Shown here: positions 1 through 5,393 of the stretch, piece after piece | How the letters are laid out: each line of letters opens with the position of its first letter | How positions within the stretch are numbered: position 1 is the stretch's first letter | NCBI GenBank assembly: GCA_031177795.1 | Contig: JAPSKG010000018.1 | Location: 1 to 17,067 of the forward strand | Direction: 5' to 3' | DNA length: 17,067 nucleotides | DNA from: Domibacillus sp. | Lineage (GTDB): Bacteria; Bacillota; Bacilli; Bacillales; Domibacillaceae | Notes under the pieces: generated by a model | The model's database searches: none | What the model saw: the letters and a program-made list of their open reading frames with translations, nothing else | What the model was told of the DNA's origin: nothing | Program-made: the position numbers and the translations under genes

Positions 1-5
1 AGTTT

Positions 6-14
6 CATACGATA
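6..14 (+). promoter_or_regulatory. possible sigma-K-like -10 element
   Basis: CATACGATA at 6-14 fits the Bacillus mother-cell sigma-K -10 pattern CATAnnnTA. It lies about 50 bases before the first start codon, which would give a leader of roughly 45 nt. The -35 region lies outside the window, so the match is short and could be chance. It fits sigma-E less well. The A/T-rich TATAAA at 13-18 could instead belong to a sigma-A promoter. Confidence 0.3.
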
Positions 15-65
15 TAAAACCAAGTAAGAAAGCTTGGGATTAAAAGGGAGGGAGAAAAAGAAGTT

Positions 66-719
66 ATGAGCAGTTGGAAATGCAAGCACTGTAAAAGTGT
101 GAATAACCATCATGCAAAAAATTGCAAACGTTGCAATGCGTATCATTTTCGAAAGGAGGAAAACTGGATGGATTATAAAAAGAAAAAGTTTGTAAAGGTT
201 TATACTTCAGGCCCGATCACAAACTCAACCGCTGCAGCTGCACAAGTTGCACAAGAGCTTTGGGTAGCTGTAACAAACTTTGGCAAGCAAGCTGTAAAAG
301 TTAAAGTAGAAGTGTTTAACTGGGGCGACCCGGCTGTTTCTGCTGGACTTACAACTACGCCGGTTGGCATGGCTGTTCCAATGAATGCGATGTCTGTAGC
401 GGTTATGCCTGCAGAAAAAGTAAAAGTTCCCGCTTGGCGCACACAACAATTTTTCGCTGATTTATTAACAGGCGGACCTATGTGTACACCGGTTCTTACG
501 TATGAAGTTCGCGTAACTGTTTTCAGCAACGAACCTGATGCGGAAGTTGTTTTTAACGCTGTTGCTTTCAGCGCAGGAGCAGCAGAAGCTGAAGAGCCGC
601 ATGTTGAGGAAGAAGAGCCAGTAGAAGAAGAGCCGGAAGCACCGGAAGCACCGGAAGCAGCACCGGTGACAGCCGCGCTTATTCCATTTAAGCATTTTGT
701 TTTGTTGAAATCTGAATAA
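66..719 (+). CDS. unrecognised protein with RanBP2-type zinc finger and acidic PEA tail
   Basis: 217 residues, family not recognised. Residues 4-23 fit the RanBP2-type zinc finger pattern W-x-C-x2-C-x3-N-x6-C-x2-C exactly (W4, C6, C9, N13, C20, C23). Residues 37-42 are a lysine-rich linker. Residues 43-170 alternate hydrophobic and polar residues, with short VKVKVEVFNW- and VLTYEVRVTVF-type strands, suggesting a beta-sandwich (inference). Residues 174-200 are an acidic Glu/Pro/Ala tail. There is no signal peptide or membrane segment. Two starts are possible: ATG 66 with GGGAGGGAG at 46-54 (spacing 11), or in-frame ATG 168 (Met35) with AAAGGAGG at 152-159 (spacing 8). I keep ATG 66 because a perfect zinc finger is unlikely in an untranslated leader. 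The short form would lack the finger. Strand-rich proteins of this size occur in Bacillus spore coat or exosporium, but that role is only a guess. Confidence 0.75.
   Translation: MSSWKCKHCKSVNNHHAKNCKRCNAYHFRKEENWMDYKKKKFVKVYTSGPITNSTAAAAQVAQELWVAVTNFGKQAVKVKVEVFNWGDPAVSAGLTTTPVGMAVPMNAMSVAVMPAEKVKVPAWRTQQFFADLLTGGPMCTPVLTYEVRVTVFSNEPDAEVVFNAVAFSAGAAEAEEPHVEEEEPVEEEPEAPEAPEAAPVTAALIPFKHFVLLKSE
633..659 (+). repeat. three tandem 9-bp repeats in the acidic tail
   Basis: Three perfect copies of CCGGAAGCA run head to tail at 633-641, 642-650 and 651-659, encoding Pro-Glu-Ala three times. They sit inside the acidic tail of the first gene. In-frame 9-bp units could expand or contract by slippage without breaking the reading frame. 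Confidence 0.85.
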
Positions 720-731
720 AATGGCTGTGTC

Positions 732-763
732 AATAAGGCCCTCAAAGGATTGGGGGTCTTATT
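732..763 (+). terminator. probable rho-independent terminator after the zinc finger gene
   Basis: A 12-bp stem is formed by 732-743 (AATAAGGCCCTC) and 752-763, including G-U wobbles, with an 8-nt loop. It lies 12 bases after the stop codon. The T-tract is poor, so termination may be incomplete. The rest of the gap to 877 holds an isolated AAGGAAGGAG near 809-818 with no start codon behind it, and no convincing sigma-A promoter. Confidence 0.5.
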
Positions 764-877
764 TGCACTGAAAAGAGATAACCATTTACATATGTGCATA
801 GTTATAAAGGAAGGAGCTCGAAGTAAATTAACGTTTTTTCTTGCGGTTTGTTCATCCGGTGAAGATGAGGTGTTTGA

Positions 878-1297
878 ATGGAAGCACTTATATTACCCTA
901 TCTCTTGTTTATAGACGTATTGTTATACTCTGTTTTTTTTGTGTATGCATTTCGTAAAAAAAAGCTGATTGGGATCCAGCTTGGAATGAACATCAGCCAG
1001 GTGATGGGAGGAACAGCGGCTTTGCTGTCAGGCATTGTACTTGTACTGGAATTTCCATTTCATTTCACACTCATAACAGTTGTTTCAACTATAACTGGCA
1101 TTTTGACAGGGGCTTTGTTTGGCTTGCTTTTTGATTATCAAACTTTTTTGGCTGGTTTAACAAATGGTATGATTGCCGGGCTTATGGCTCCCATGATTGG
1201 ATCGGCATTAGACATGCCGGGGCAAGTGGTCTGGCTGGTCCATGGCATCTTTTTCTCTTGTTTGGTTCTTATTATGATTTTCATTCAAAGGTCGTGA
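878..1297 (+). CDS. small Met/Gly-rich polytopic membrane protein A
   Basis: 139 residues, mostly hydrophobic, with about five predicted membrane segments near residues 5-25, 41-60, 65-86, 92-111 and 117-137. The only strongly charged stretch is RKKK at 26-29, which by the positive-inside rule places that loop in the cytoplasm. The fourth segment, residues 91-111, contains the pattern GLxNGxxxGxMxxMxG. The same pattern recurs in the next gene, suggesting tandem duplication. Family and function are not recognised. ATG 878 has an SD-like GAGG at 867-870. The gene ends 5 bases before the next start, and the third gene of the unit encodes a Sco copper chaperone. A role in copper handling or cytochrome oxidase assembly is therefore plausible but inferred from context alone. 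Confidence 0.75.
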   Translation: MEALILPYLLFIDVLLYSVFFVYAFRKKKLIGIQLGMNISQVMGGTAALLSGIVLVLEFPFHFTLITVVSTITGILTGALFGLLFDYQTFLAGLTNGMIAGLMAPMIGSALDMPGQVVWLVHGIFFSCLVLIMIFIQRS

Positions 1298-1302
1298 CAC
1301 AA

Positions 1303-1740
1303 ATGACACTGCTTTTACTCGTAAGCAGCTGGAACATGGCCGGGTTATACAGTGTGTACCGGGCCATCAAAAAAAAGCAGCTGATTTTTGATGAGCATTT
1401 TACTGCAGCTTTATGCATGGTGGTGACCATGACTTCTTCTTTTTTTATGGGCCTTTTTCTAAAAATGGTTTTTCCTGGATGGACACTTTTCGCTGTTTTA
1501 TCGGGTGTTTTCATAAGCTGGAAGTTCAGTTCCCTTTTAAGAAGCCCGGCCAAAATGAATGGGTTGTATAACGGGGGAATGGGCGGAATGATGGGGACAA
1601 TGCTTGGTGCAGTAGTGCAAAACCCTGCTTTATGCAAAATCACGGCTGAATCTGCGGCGGAGATAGAGATGCTTCCTTTGTTTGTTGCTTGTTTATACGC
1701 TATTACGCTGCTGCTGGTCCGTTATTCCCTCAGGGCATAG
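1303..1740 (+). CDS. small Met/Gly-rich polytopic membrane protein B, paralogue of A
   Basis: 145 residues from ATG 1303, 5 bases after the upstream stop, with AAAGG at 1288-1292 as SD. An in-frame TTG at 1258 would overlap the previous gene and adds a polar stretch with no matching SD. Membrane segments are near residues 2-19, 33-55, 58-78 and 122-141. Residues 85-105 carry GLxNGxxxGxMxxMxG, here very rich in Gly and Met (N90, G91, M93, M96, M97, M100). Eight of 21 positions match protein A across this stretch, and both proteins share a YSV...KKKxLI section after the first segment. Met-rich helices can bind Cu(I) in known copper proteins. Together with the adjacent Sco gene this suggests metal handling, but no family was recognised. 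Confidence 0.7.
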   Translation: MTLLLLVSSWNMAGLYSVYRAIKKKQLIFDEHFTAALCMVVTMTSSFFMGLFLKMVFPGWTLFAVLSGVFISWKFSSLLRSPAKMNGLYNGGMGGMMGTMLGAVVQNPALCKITAESAAEIEMLPLFVACLYAITLLLVRYSLRA

Positions 1741-1753
1741 AGGAGGAGAAAAA

Positions 1754-2332
1754 GTGAAACAAATCGGGCTGGTTGCGTTAATTGGAACAGCTTGTCTGGC
1801 TTTTTCCTTTGTTTGGGCTGTTTTTTCCGAACTGCCAAAGCTTGGGACAGTTGCCCCCCCTTTTTTACAAGAAGTAAATGGAAAAGAACAGATGGCCGAA
1901 GGAAAGCCGCTGCTGGTAAACTTTTTTTACACAAAATGCCCGGATGTTTGCCCCTTTACCACCCGGGACTTAAAAAAATTGCAAAAAGAATTAAAAGAAA
2001 AAGGAGTGACGGAAGATCAATATTCCATCATTTTTGTGACGCTTGATCCGGAGCATGATACAGTTGAAACGATTTTAAAGTATAAAGAAGGATTCGATAT
2101 TTCTTCTTCTAACTGGCTGTTTTTCCGTGGTTCTGAAGAAGAAACCAGAAAATATGCCAGCCAATTTAATATGGTTTATAAAAGAAACGAAGACGGAAGC
2201 GTGACCCATTCAATGTTTATGTATTTAGTAGATTCAAATCGCCAGATAAGGGCGCGCCACGAGATGTCAGCTGAAAGCAAAAAAGTGGATACTGGAAAAA
2301 TAGCCGAACATTTATTAACCCTGGTAAAATAA
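1754..2332 (+). CDS. Sco1/SenC/PrrC-family copper chaperone (YpmQ-like)
   Basis: 192 residues from GTG 1754, chosen because AGGAGGAG at 1741-1748 lies 5 bases upstream. A longer TTG-initiated frame from 1682 would overlap protein B and lacks an SD. Residues 2-24 are a hydrophobic signal anchor. No canonical lipobox is seen (G-T-A-C at 11-14 lacks the -3 Leu/Val), unlike the B. subtilis lipoprotein YpmQ. The thioredoxin-like Sco domain follows: CPDVCP with Cu ligands C62 and C66, the VTLDPEHDT strand (95-103) and the third Cu ligand H152 in THSMFMYLVD. Sco proteins deliver copper to the CuA site of cytochrome c oxidase, or act as thiol-disulfide reductants for it, on the outer face of the membrane. 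All three copper ligands are present, so it should be functional. It is the last gene of a unit with two membrane proteins. Confidence 0.9.
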   Translation: MKQIGLVALIGTACLAFSFVWAVFSELPKLGTVAPPFLQEVNGKEQMAEGKPLLVNFFYTKCPDVCPFTTRDLKKLQKELKEKGVTEDQYSIIFVTLDPEHDTVETILKYKEGFDISSSNWLFFRGSEEETRKYASQFNMVYKRNEDGSVTHSMFMYLVDSNRQIRARHEMSAESKKVDTGKIAEHLLTLVK

Positions 2333-2400
2333 GGTGTCTTGCTGAAAAAACCTTTACAAAGTATTTTGATCAAAAAATGGCATGTTTAAAGTAACGTTTC

Positions 2401-2431
2401 AAGGGAGGCTAATAAATAATTTTCCTCCCTT
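2401..2431 (+). other. inverted repeat after the Sco gene
   Basis: AAGGGAGG at 2401-2408 pairs perfectly with CCTCCCTT at 2424-2431 across a 15-nt A/T-rich loop. There is no T-tract, so it is at best a weak terminator or a 3' stabilising hairpin ahead of the better terminator downstream. Confidence 0.4.
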
Positions 2432-2463
2432 TCTACATAAAAAACTTAAAAATTAGGATATAC

Positions 2464-2498
2464 AAAAAGCGGAGCCTCTATGAAGGGTTTCGCTTTTT
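2464..2498 (+). terminator. rho-independent terminator of the membrane protein/Sco unit
   Basis: A 14-bp stem with three G-U wobbles is formed by 2464-2477 (AAAAAGCGGAGCCT) and 2485-2498 (GGGTTTCGCTTTTT), with a 7-nt loop. The A-rich 5' foot and T-rich 3' foot are typical of bacillar terminators. It separates the Sco unit from nadE. Confidence 0.75.
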
Positions 2499-2503
2499 AA
2501 TGG

Positions 2504-2530
2504 TTGATTTTCCTTTGGAAGTGGTATGAT
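2504..2530 (+). promoter_or_regulatory. candidate sigma-A promoter of nadE
   Basis: The -10 is TATGAT at 2525-2530, preceded by an extended TGG at 2522-2524. The -35 is TTGATT at 2504-2509 with a short 15-bp spacer. Transcription would start about 30 bases before the nadE ATG. The good extended -10 offsets the short spacer. Confidence 0.5.
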
Positions 2531-2568
2531 ACAAGAAACAAACAGAATGAAAGGGGAGTTTTCACTTT

Positions 2569-3396
2569 ATGCGTGAGTTGCAGAAAGAGATTATTGAAGA
2601 ATTAAAAGTAAAGCCTCAAATCGATCCTCAAGAAGAAATTCGTCGAAGCGTGGATTTTTTAAAAGACTATTTAAAAAAACATTCATTTTTAAAAGGTCTT
2701 GTACTTGGGATTTCAGGCGGACAGGATTCTACTCTTACTGGAAAGCTTGCTCAAATGGCAGTAGAAGAACTGCGTAAAGAAACCGGCGGCGATTACACGT
2801 TTTATGCAGTACGCCTGCCGTACGGTGTGCAAAAAGATGAAGATGACTGCCAGGATGCGCTTGATTTTATTCAGCCGGATGAAAGATATGTTGTGAATAT
2901 TAAAGCAGCTGTTGATGCAAGCGAACAAGCGCTTAATGAGATAGGAATTGACCTGACGGATTTTGCCAAAGGAAACGAGAAAGCGCGCGAGCGAATGAAA
3001 GTTCAATTTAGCATTGCAGCTATGAAAAGCGCTATTGTTATCGGGACTGACCATGCGGCCGAAGCGGTTACCGGCTTTTACACAAAGTTTGGCGACGGTG
3101 CAGCCGACGTGGTGCCATTGTTTCGATTAAATAAACGGCAAGGGCGCGAGATGCTGAAAGTACTTGGCGCACCAGAGCACCTTTATTTAAAAACACCGAC
3201 AGCGGACTTAGAAGAAGATCGTCCACAGCTTCCGGATGAAGTGGCACTTGGCGTTACATATGAACATATCGATGATTATTTAGAAGGAAAAGAAATCCCT
3301 GCAGAAGAAGCTGAAAAAATTGAGGCTCATTTTAAGAAAACAGAACATAAGCGCCACCTTCCTATTACTGTGTTTGACGATTTCTGGAAAAAATAA
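2569..3396 (+). CDS. nadE: NH3-dependent NAD+ synthetase
   Basis: 275 residues, close to B. subtilis NadE (272). It catalyses the last step of NAD synthesis: deamido-NAD + ATP + NH3 gives NAD + AMP + PPi, in the cytoplasm as a homodimer. The ATP pyrophosphatase P-loop SGGQDS is at residues 49-54. GTDHAAE (160-166), GNEKARERMK (136-145) and KTPTADLE (209-216) are typical of the short ammonia-dependent form. No glutaminase (nitrilase) domain is present, so ammonia rather than glutamine is the expected nitrogen donor. ATG 2569 follows AAGGGGAG at 2551-2558. The gene has its own promoter and a strong terminator, so it is monocistronic. It is not next to guaA in B. subtilis, so this neighbourhood is rearranged. 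Confidence 0.96.
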   Translation: MRELQKEIIEELKVKPQIDPQEEIRRSVDFLKDYLKKHSFLKGLVLGISGGQDSTLTGKLAQMAVEELRKETGGDYTFYAVRLPYGVQKDEDDCQDALDFIQPDERYVVNIKAAVDASEQALNEIGIDLTDFAKGNEKARERMKVQFSIAAMKSAIVIGTDHAAEAVTGFYTKFGDGAADVVPLFRLNKRQGREMLKVLGAPEHLYLKTPTADLEEDRPQLPDEVALGVTYEHIDDYLEGKEIPAEEAEKIEAHFKKTEHKRHLPITVFDDFWKK

Positions 3397-3398
3397 CG

Positions 3399-3427
3399 CT
3401 TTCCGGCTTAAGCCGGAAAGTTTTTTT
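3399..3427 (+). terminator. strong rho-independent terminator of nadE
   Basis: A perfect 22-base palindrome at 3399-3420 (half-site CTTTCCGGCTT) is followed by seven Ts at 3421-3427. It starts 3 bases after the nadE stop codon. Confidence 0.95.
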
Positions 3428-3459
3428 AAATCTGAATTTTCTATAAACATGACAACGCC

Positions 3460-3488
3460 TTGACCATGCCACATTAACCATATAAAAT
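3460..3488 (+). promoter_or_regulatory. candidate sigma-A promoter of guaA
   Basis: The -35 is TTGACC at 3460-3465. The -10 is either TATAAA at 3481-3486 (spacer 15) or TAAAAT at 3483-3488 (spacer 17). This leaves a guaA leader of about 75 nt, in which I see no riboswitch or terminator. Confidence 0.55.
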
Positions 3489-3568
3489 GAGGTCAAAATA
3501 TGTGAGTACGAACAAAATCAGTTAAATGTATCCGATAATGCGGAATTGAAGGGAAGAGAGTAAAAAAC

Positions 3569-5122
3569 ATGACAGGGAAATCAGAATTGCAAAACCAGGA
3601 AATGATTCTTGTACTTGACTTTGGAAGCCAGTATAACCAGTTAATTACACGCCGGATTCGTGAATTTGGTGTGTACAGTGAGCTTCATCCCCATACCATT
3701 ACAGCGGAAGAAATTAAAGAAATTAATCCAAAAGGAATCATTTTTTCTGGAGGGCCAAACAGTGTTTATGCAGAAAATGCATTTGGCTGTGACGAACGTA
3801 TCTTTGATTTAAACATTCCAATCTTCGGTATTTGCTACGGCATGCAGTTGATCACAAAGCATTTTGGCGGAAAAGTAGAGTCTGCCTCTCATCGCGAATA
3901 TGGAAAAGCGGCCATCAACGTGCAGGGAGAATCAGCTTTGTTTACAGATCTTCCAAAAGAACAAGTTGTTTGGATGAGCCACAGTGACCTTGTTACTGAA
4001 GCTCCTGCAGGTTTTTCAATTGATGCAGTAAACCCGTCATGCCCCATCGCTTCTATGAGCAATAAAGAGCAAAATTTATACGCGGTACAATTTCATCCAG
4101 AAGTTAAACATTCCGTATATGGCAATGAATTGTTGAAAAACTTTGTTTTTGGCGTATGCGATTGTACAGGCGACTGGTCAATGGAAAACTACATTGAAGT
4201 TGAAGTGGAAAAAATACGCCAGCTTGTCGGAGATAAAAAAGTGCTTTGTGCTATGTCAGGCGGCGTTGATTCTTCTGTTGTGGCCGTATTGATTCATAAA
4301 GCAATCGGTGATCAATTAACGTGTATTTTTGTTGATCACGGCCTTCTTCGCAAAGGAGAAGCAGAACAGGTAATGGATACCTTCGCGAACGGCTTTAATA
4401 TCAATATTATTAAAGTGGATGCAAAAGAACGTTTCTTAAGCAAGCTGGCAGGCGTATCAGACCCGGAGAAAAAGCGCAAAATTATCGGGAACGAGTTTAT
4501 TTACGTATTTGACGATGAAGCGTCAAAGCTTGAAGGAATTGAATTTCTTGCTCAAGGAACACTTTACACGGACATCATTGAGAGCGGAACAGCAACAGCA
4601 CAAACAATCAAGTCCCATCATAATGTAGGCGGCCTGCCGGAAGACATGCAGTTTAAGTTAATTGAGCCACTTAGCACATTGTTTAAAGATGAAGTGCGTG
4701 CGCTTGGTTCAGAGCTAGGCATTCCAGATCATATCGTTTGGCGCCAGCCGTTCCCGGGCCCGGGCCTTGGTATTCGTGTACTGGGTGAAATTTCAGAAGA
4801 AAAACTGGAAATTGTCCGTGAGTCGGATGCAATTTTGCGTGAAGAAGTGCGCAATCATGGTCTTGAGCGTGAAATTTGGCAATACTTCACCGTTCTTCCG
4901 GATATCCGCAGTGTTGGGGTAATGGGTGATGCGCGTACGTACGATTATACAATTGGTATTCGTGCTGTAACCTCTATTGACGGCATGACTTCTGATTGGG
5001 CCCGCATTCCATGGGAAGTACTTGAAGTTATTTCTACCCGCATTGTTAATGAAGTGGCGCATGTTAACCGCGTTGTATATGACATTACAAGCAAGCCGCC
5101 AGCAACAATTGAATGGGAATAA
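3569..5122 (+). CDS. guaA: GMP synthase (glutamine-hydrolysing)
   Basis: 517 residues, typical of bacterial GuaA. It converts XMP + ATP + glutamine to GMP + AMP + PPi + glutamate in the cytoplasm. The N-terminal class I glutamine amidotransferase domain has GICYGMQ with nucleophile C89 and HPE with H176 and E178. The ATP-pyrophosphatase domain has SGGVDSS at 230-236. The C-terminal dimerisation domain follows (RQPFPGPGLGIRVLGE region, ending in TSKPPATIEWE). ATG 3569 is preceded by GAAGGGAAGAGAG. As in B. subtilis it lies directly upstream of pbuG. No good terminator follows: the first candidates are an imperfect hairpin at the PurR boxes and the pbuG leader terminator, so some guaA transcripts may enter the pbuG leader. 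Confidence 0.98.
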   Translation: MTGKSELQNQEMILVLDFGSQYNQLITRRIREFGVYSELHPHTITAEEIKEINPKGIIFSGGPNSVYAENAFGCDERIFDLNIPIFGICYGMQLITKHFGGKVESASHREYGKAAINVQGESALFTDLPKEQVVWMSHSDLVTEAPAGFSIDAVNPSCPIASMSNKEQNLYAVQFHPEVKHSVYGNELLKNFVFGVCDCTGDWSMENYIEVEVEKIRQLVGDKKVLCAMSGGVDSSVVAVLIHKAIGDQLTCIFVDHGLLRKGEAEQVMDTFANGFNINIIKVDAKERFLSKLAGVSDPEKKRKIIGNEFIYVFDDEASKLEGIEFLAQGTLYTDIIESGTATAQTIKSHHNVGGLPEDMQFKLIEPLSTLFKDEVRALGSELGIPDHIVWRQPFPGPGLGIRVLGEISEEKLEIVRESDAILREEVRNHGLEREIWQYFTVLPDIRSVGVMGDARTYDYTIGIRAVTSIDGMTSDWARIPWEVLEVISTRIVNEVAHVNRVVYDITSKPPATIEWE

Positions 5123-5124
5123 AA

Positions 5125-5168
5125 GGCGAACGAAATATTCAAAAAAATGTTTTTTGTTCGTGATTTTA
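5125..5168 (+). promoter_or_regulatory. PurR box pair upstream of pbuG
   Basis: CGAAC at 5127-5131 and its inverse GTTCG at 5156-5160, each in an A/T-rich flank, are separated by 24 bases. GTTCG ends 8 bases before the -35. The pur operon has the same 24- and 8-base distances. Paired inverted CGAAC cores upstream of -35 are the known PurR operator design in B. subtilis, where PurR represses and PRPP relieves repression. The same inverted repeat can form an imperfect hairpin just after guaA. Confidence 0.8.
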
Positions 5169-5197
5169 TTGACGAGTGAATAGTATACCAGTAAAAT
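5169..5197 (+). promoter_or_regulatory. sigma-A promoter of pbuG
   Basis: TTGACG at 5169-5174, a 17-bp spacer, and TAAAAT at 5192-5197. Transcription would start near 5204, just before the 5' strand of the long closing helix of the leader. Confidence 0.7.
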
Positions 5198-5214
5198 AAG
5201 AGAGAATTACATTG

Positions 5215-5300
5215 CTTTTACATGCATCGTATATCGTCGAGACAAAGGCTTGACAGTTTTTGAACTGCCGTAAAAGGTCCGGCTGCGAATGAATGAAAAG
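5215..5300 (+). ncRNA. divergent purine-riboswitch-like aptamer in the pbuG leader
   Basis: The fold is a three-way junction. P1 is long: 5215-5231 with 5284-5300, about 15 bp with small bulges. P2 is GTCGAG/CTTGAC (5236-5241, 5249-5254) with 7-nt loop ACAAAGG ending in GG. P3 (about 5262-5266 with 5274-5278 or 5279) is short and weak, and its loop holds CCGTAAA at 5268-5274. The conserved CC of L3 and GG of L2, which form the kissing pairs in purine riboswitches, are kept. Core elements are altered: J1/2 reads TATATC (canonical TATAATC), J2/3 reads AGTTTTTGA (canonical AGTTTCTAC), and J3/1 reads GGCTGCG (canonical GACTATG). Bases aligned with ligand-contacting U22, U47, U51 and C74 of the xpt structure are retained; those aligned with C50, A52, A73 and A76 are changed. 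The location before a purine permease supports a ligand-sensing role. The ligand may be guanine/hypoxanthine or something related. Confidence 0.65.
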
Positions 5301-5336
5301 AGAGTGTTCTCTTTCTTATTTTTTTGCAGCCGTACC
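5276..5336 (+). promoter_or_regulatory. antiterminator hairpin of the pbuG leader
   Basis: 5276-5286 (GGTCCGGCTGC) pairs with 5326-5336 (GCAGCCGTACC) with a single C-T mismatch. An inner helix pairs 5297-5303 (AAAGAGA) with 5308-5314 (TCTCTTT). Formation would destroy both the aptamer P1 (3' strand 5284-5300) and the 5' foot of the terminator. This is the expected layout for ligand-induced termination. Confidence 0.65.
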
Positions 5337-5361
5337 CGGAGCAGCCGCTCCGGGTATTTTT
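5333..5361 (+). terminator. intrinsic terminator of the pbuG leader
   Basis: TACCCGGAGC at 5333-5342 pairs perfectly with GCTCCGGGTA at 5347-5356 across loop AGCC, then TTTTT at 5357-5361. It ends 32 bases before the pbuG start, where only an attenuator makes sense. Confidence 0.9.
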
Positions 5362-5393
5362 AATCAACGATAAGATAGAGAGGGGAAAAAATA

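Noticed and set aside
200..799. A 199-codon minus-strand reading frame opposite the first gene
   Set aside because: Its low-complexity Ser/Ala/Gly composition mirrors the Glu/Ala/Pro-rich sense strand, it has no proper RBS, and the plus-strand zinc finger frame explains the region.
785..808. TTTACA and TATAAA as a promoter for the membrane protein/Sco unit
   Set aside because: The spacer is only 12 bp, too short for sigma-A; the promoter of this unit is not identified.
1682..1753. Upstream TTG start for the Sco protein
   Set aside because: It overlaps the previous gene by 59 bases and puts a charged segment before the signal anchor; GTG 1754 has AGGAGGAG.
3460..3496. Inverted repeat TTGACC...GGTCAA across the guaA promoter as an operator
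   Set aside because: Only 6 bases per arm, 25 bases apart, with one arm being the -35 itself; likely chance.
3509..3513. CGAAC in the guaA leader as a PurR box
   Set aside because: No inverted partner lies 24 bases away and it is downstream of the -10, unlike the two real box pairs.
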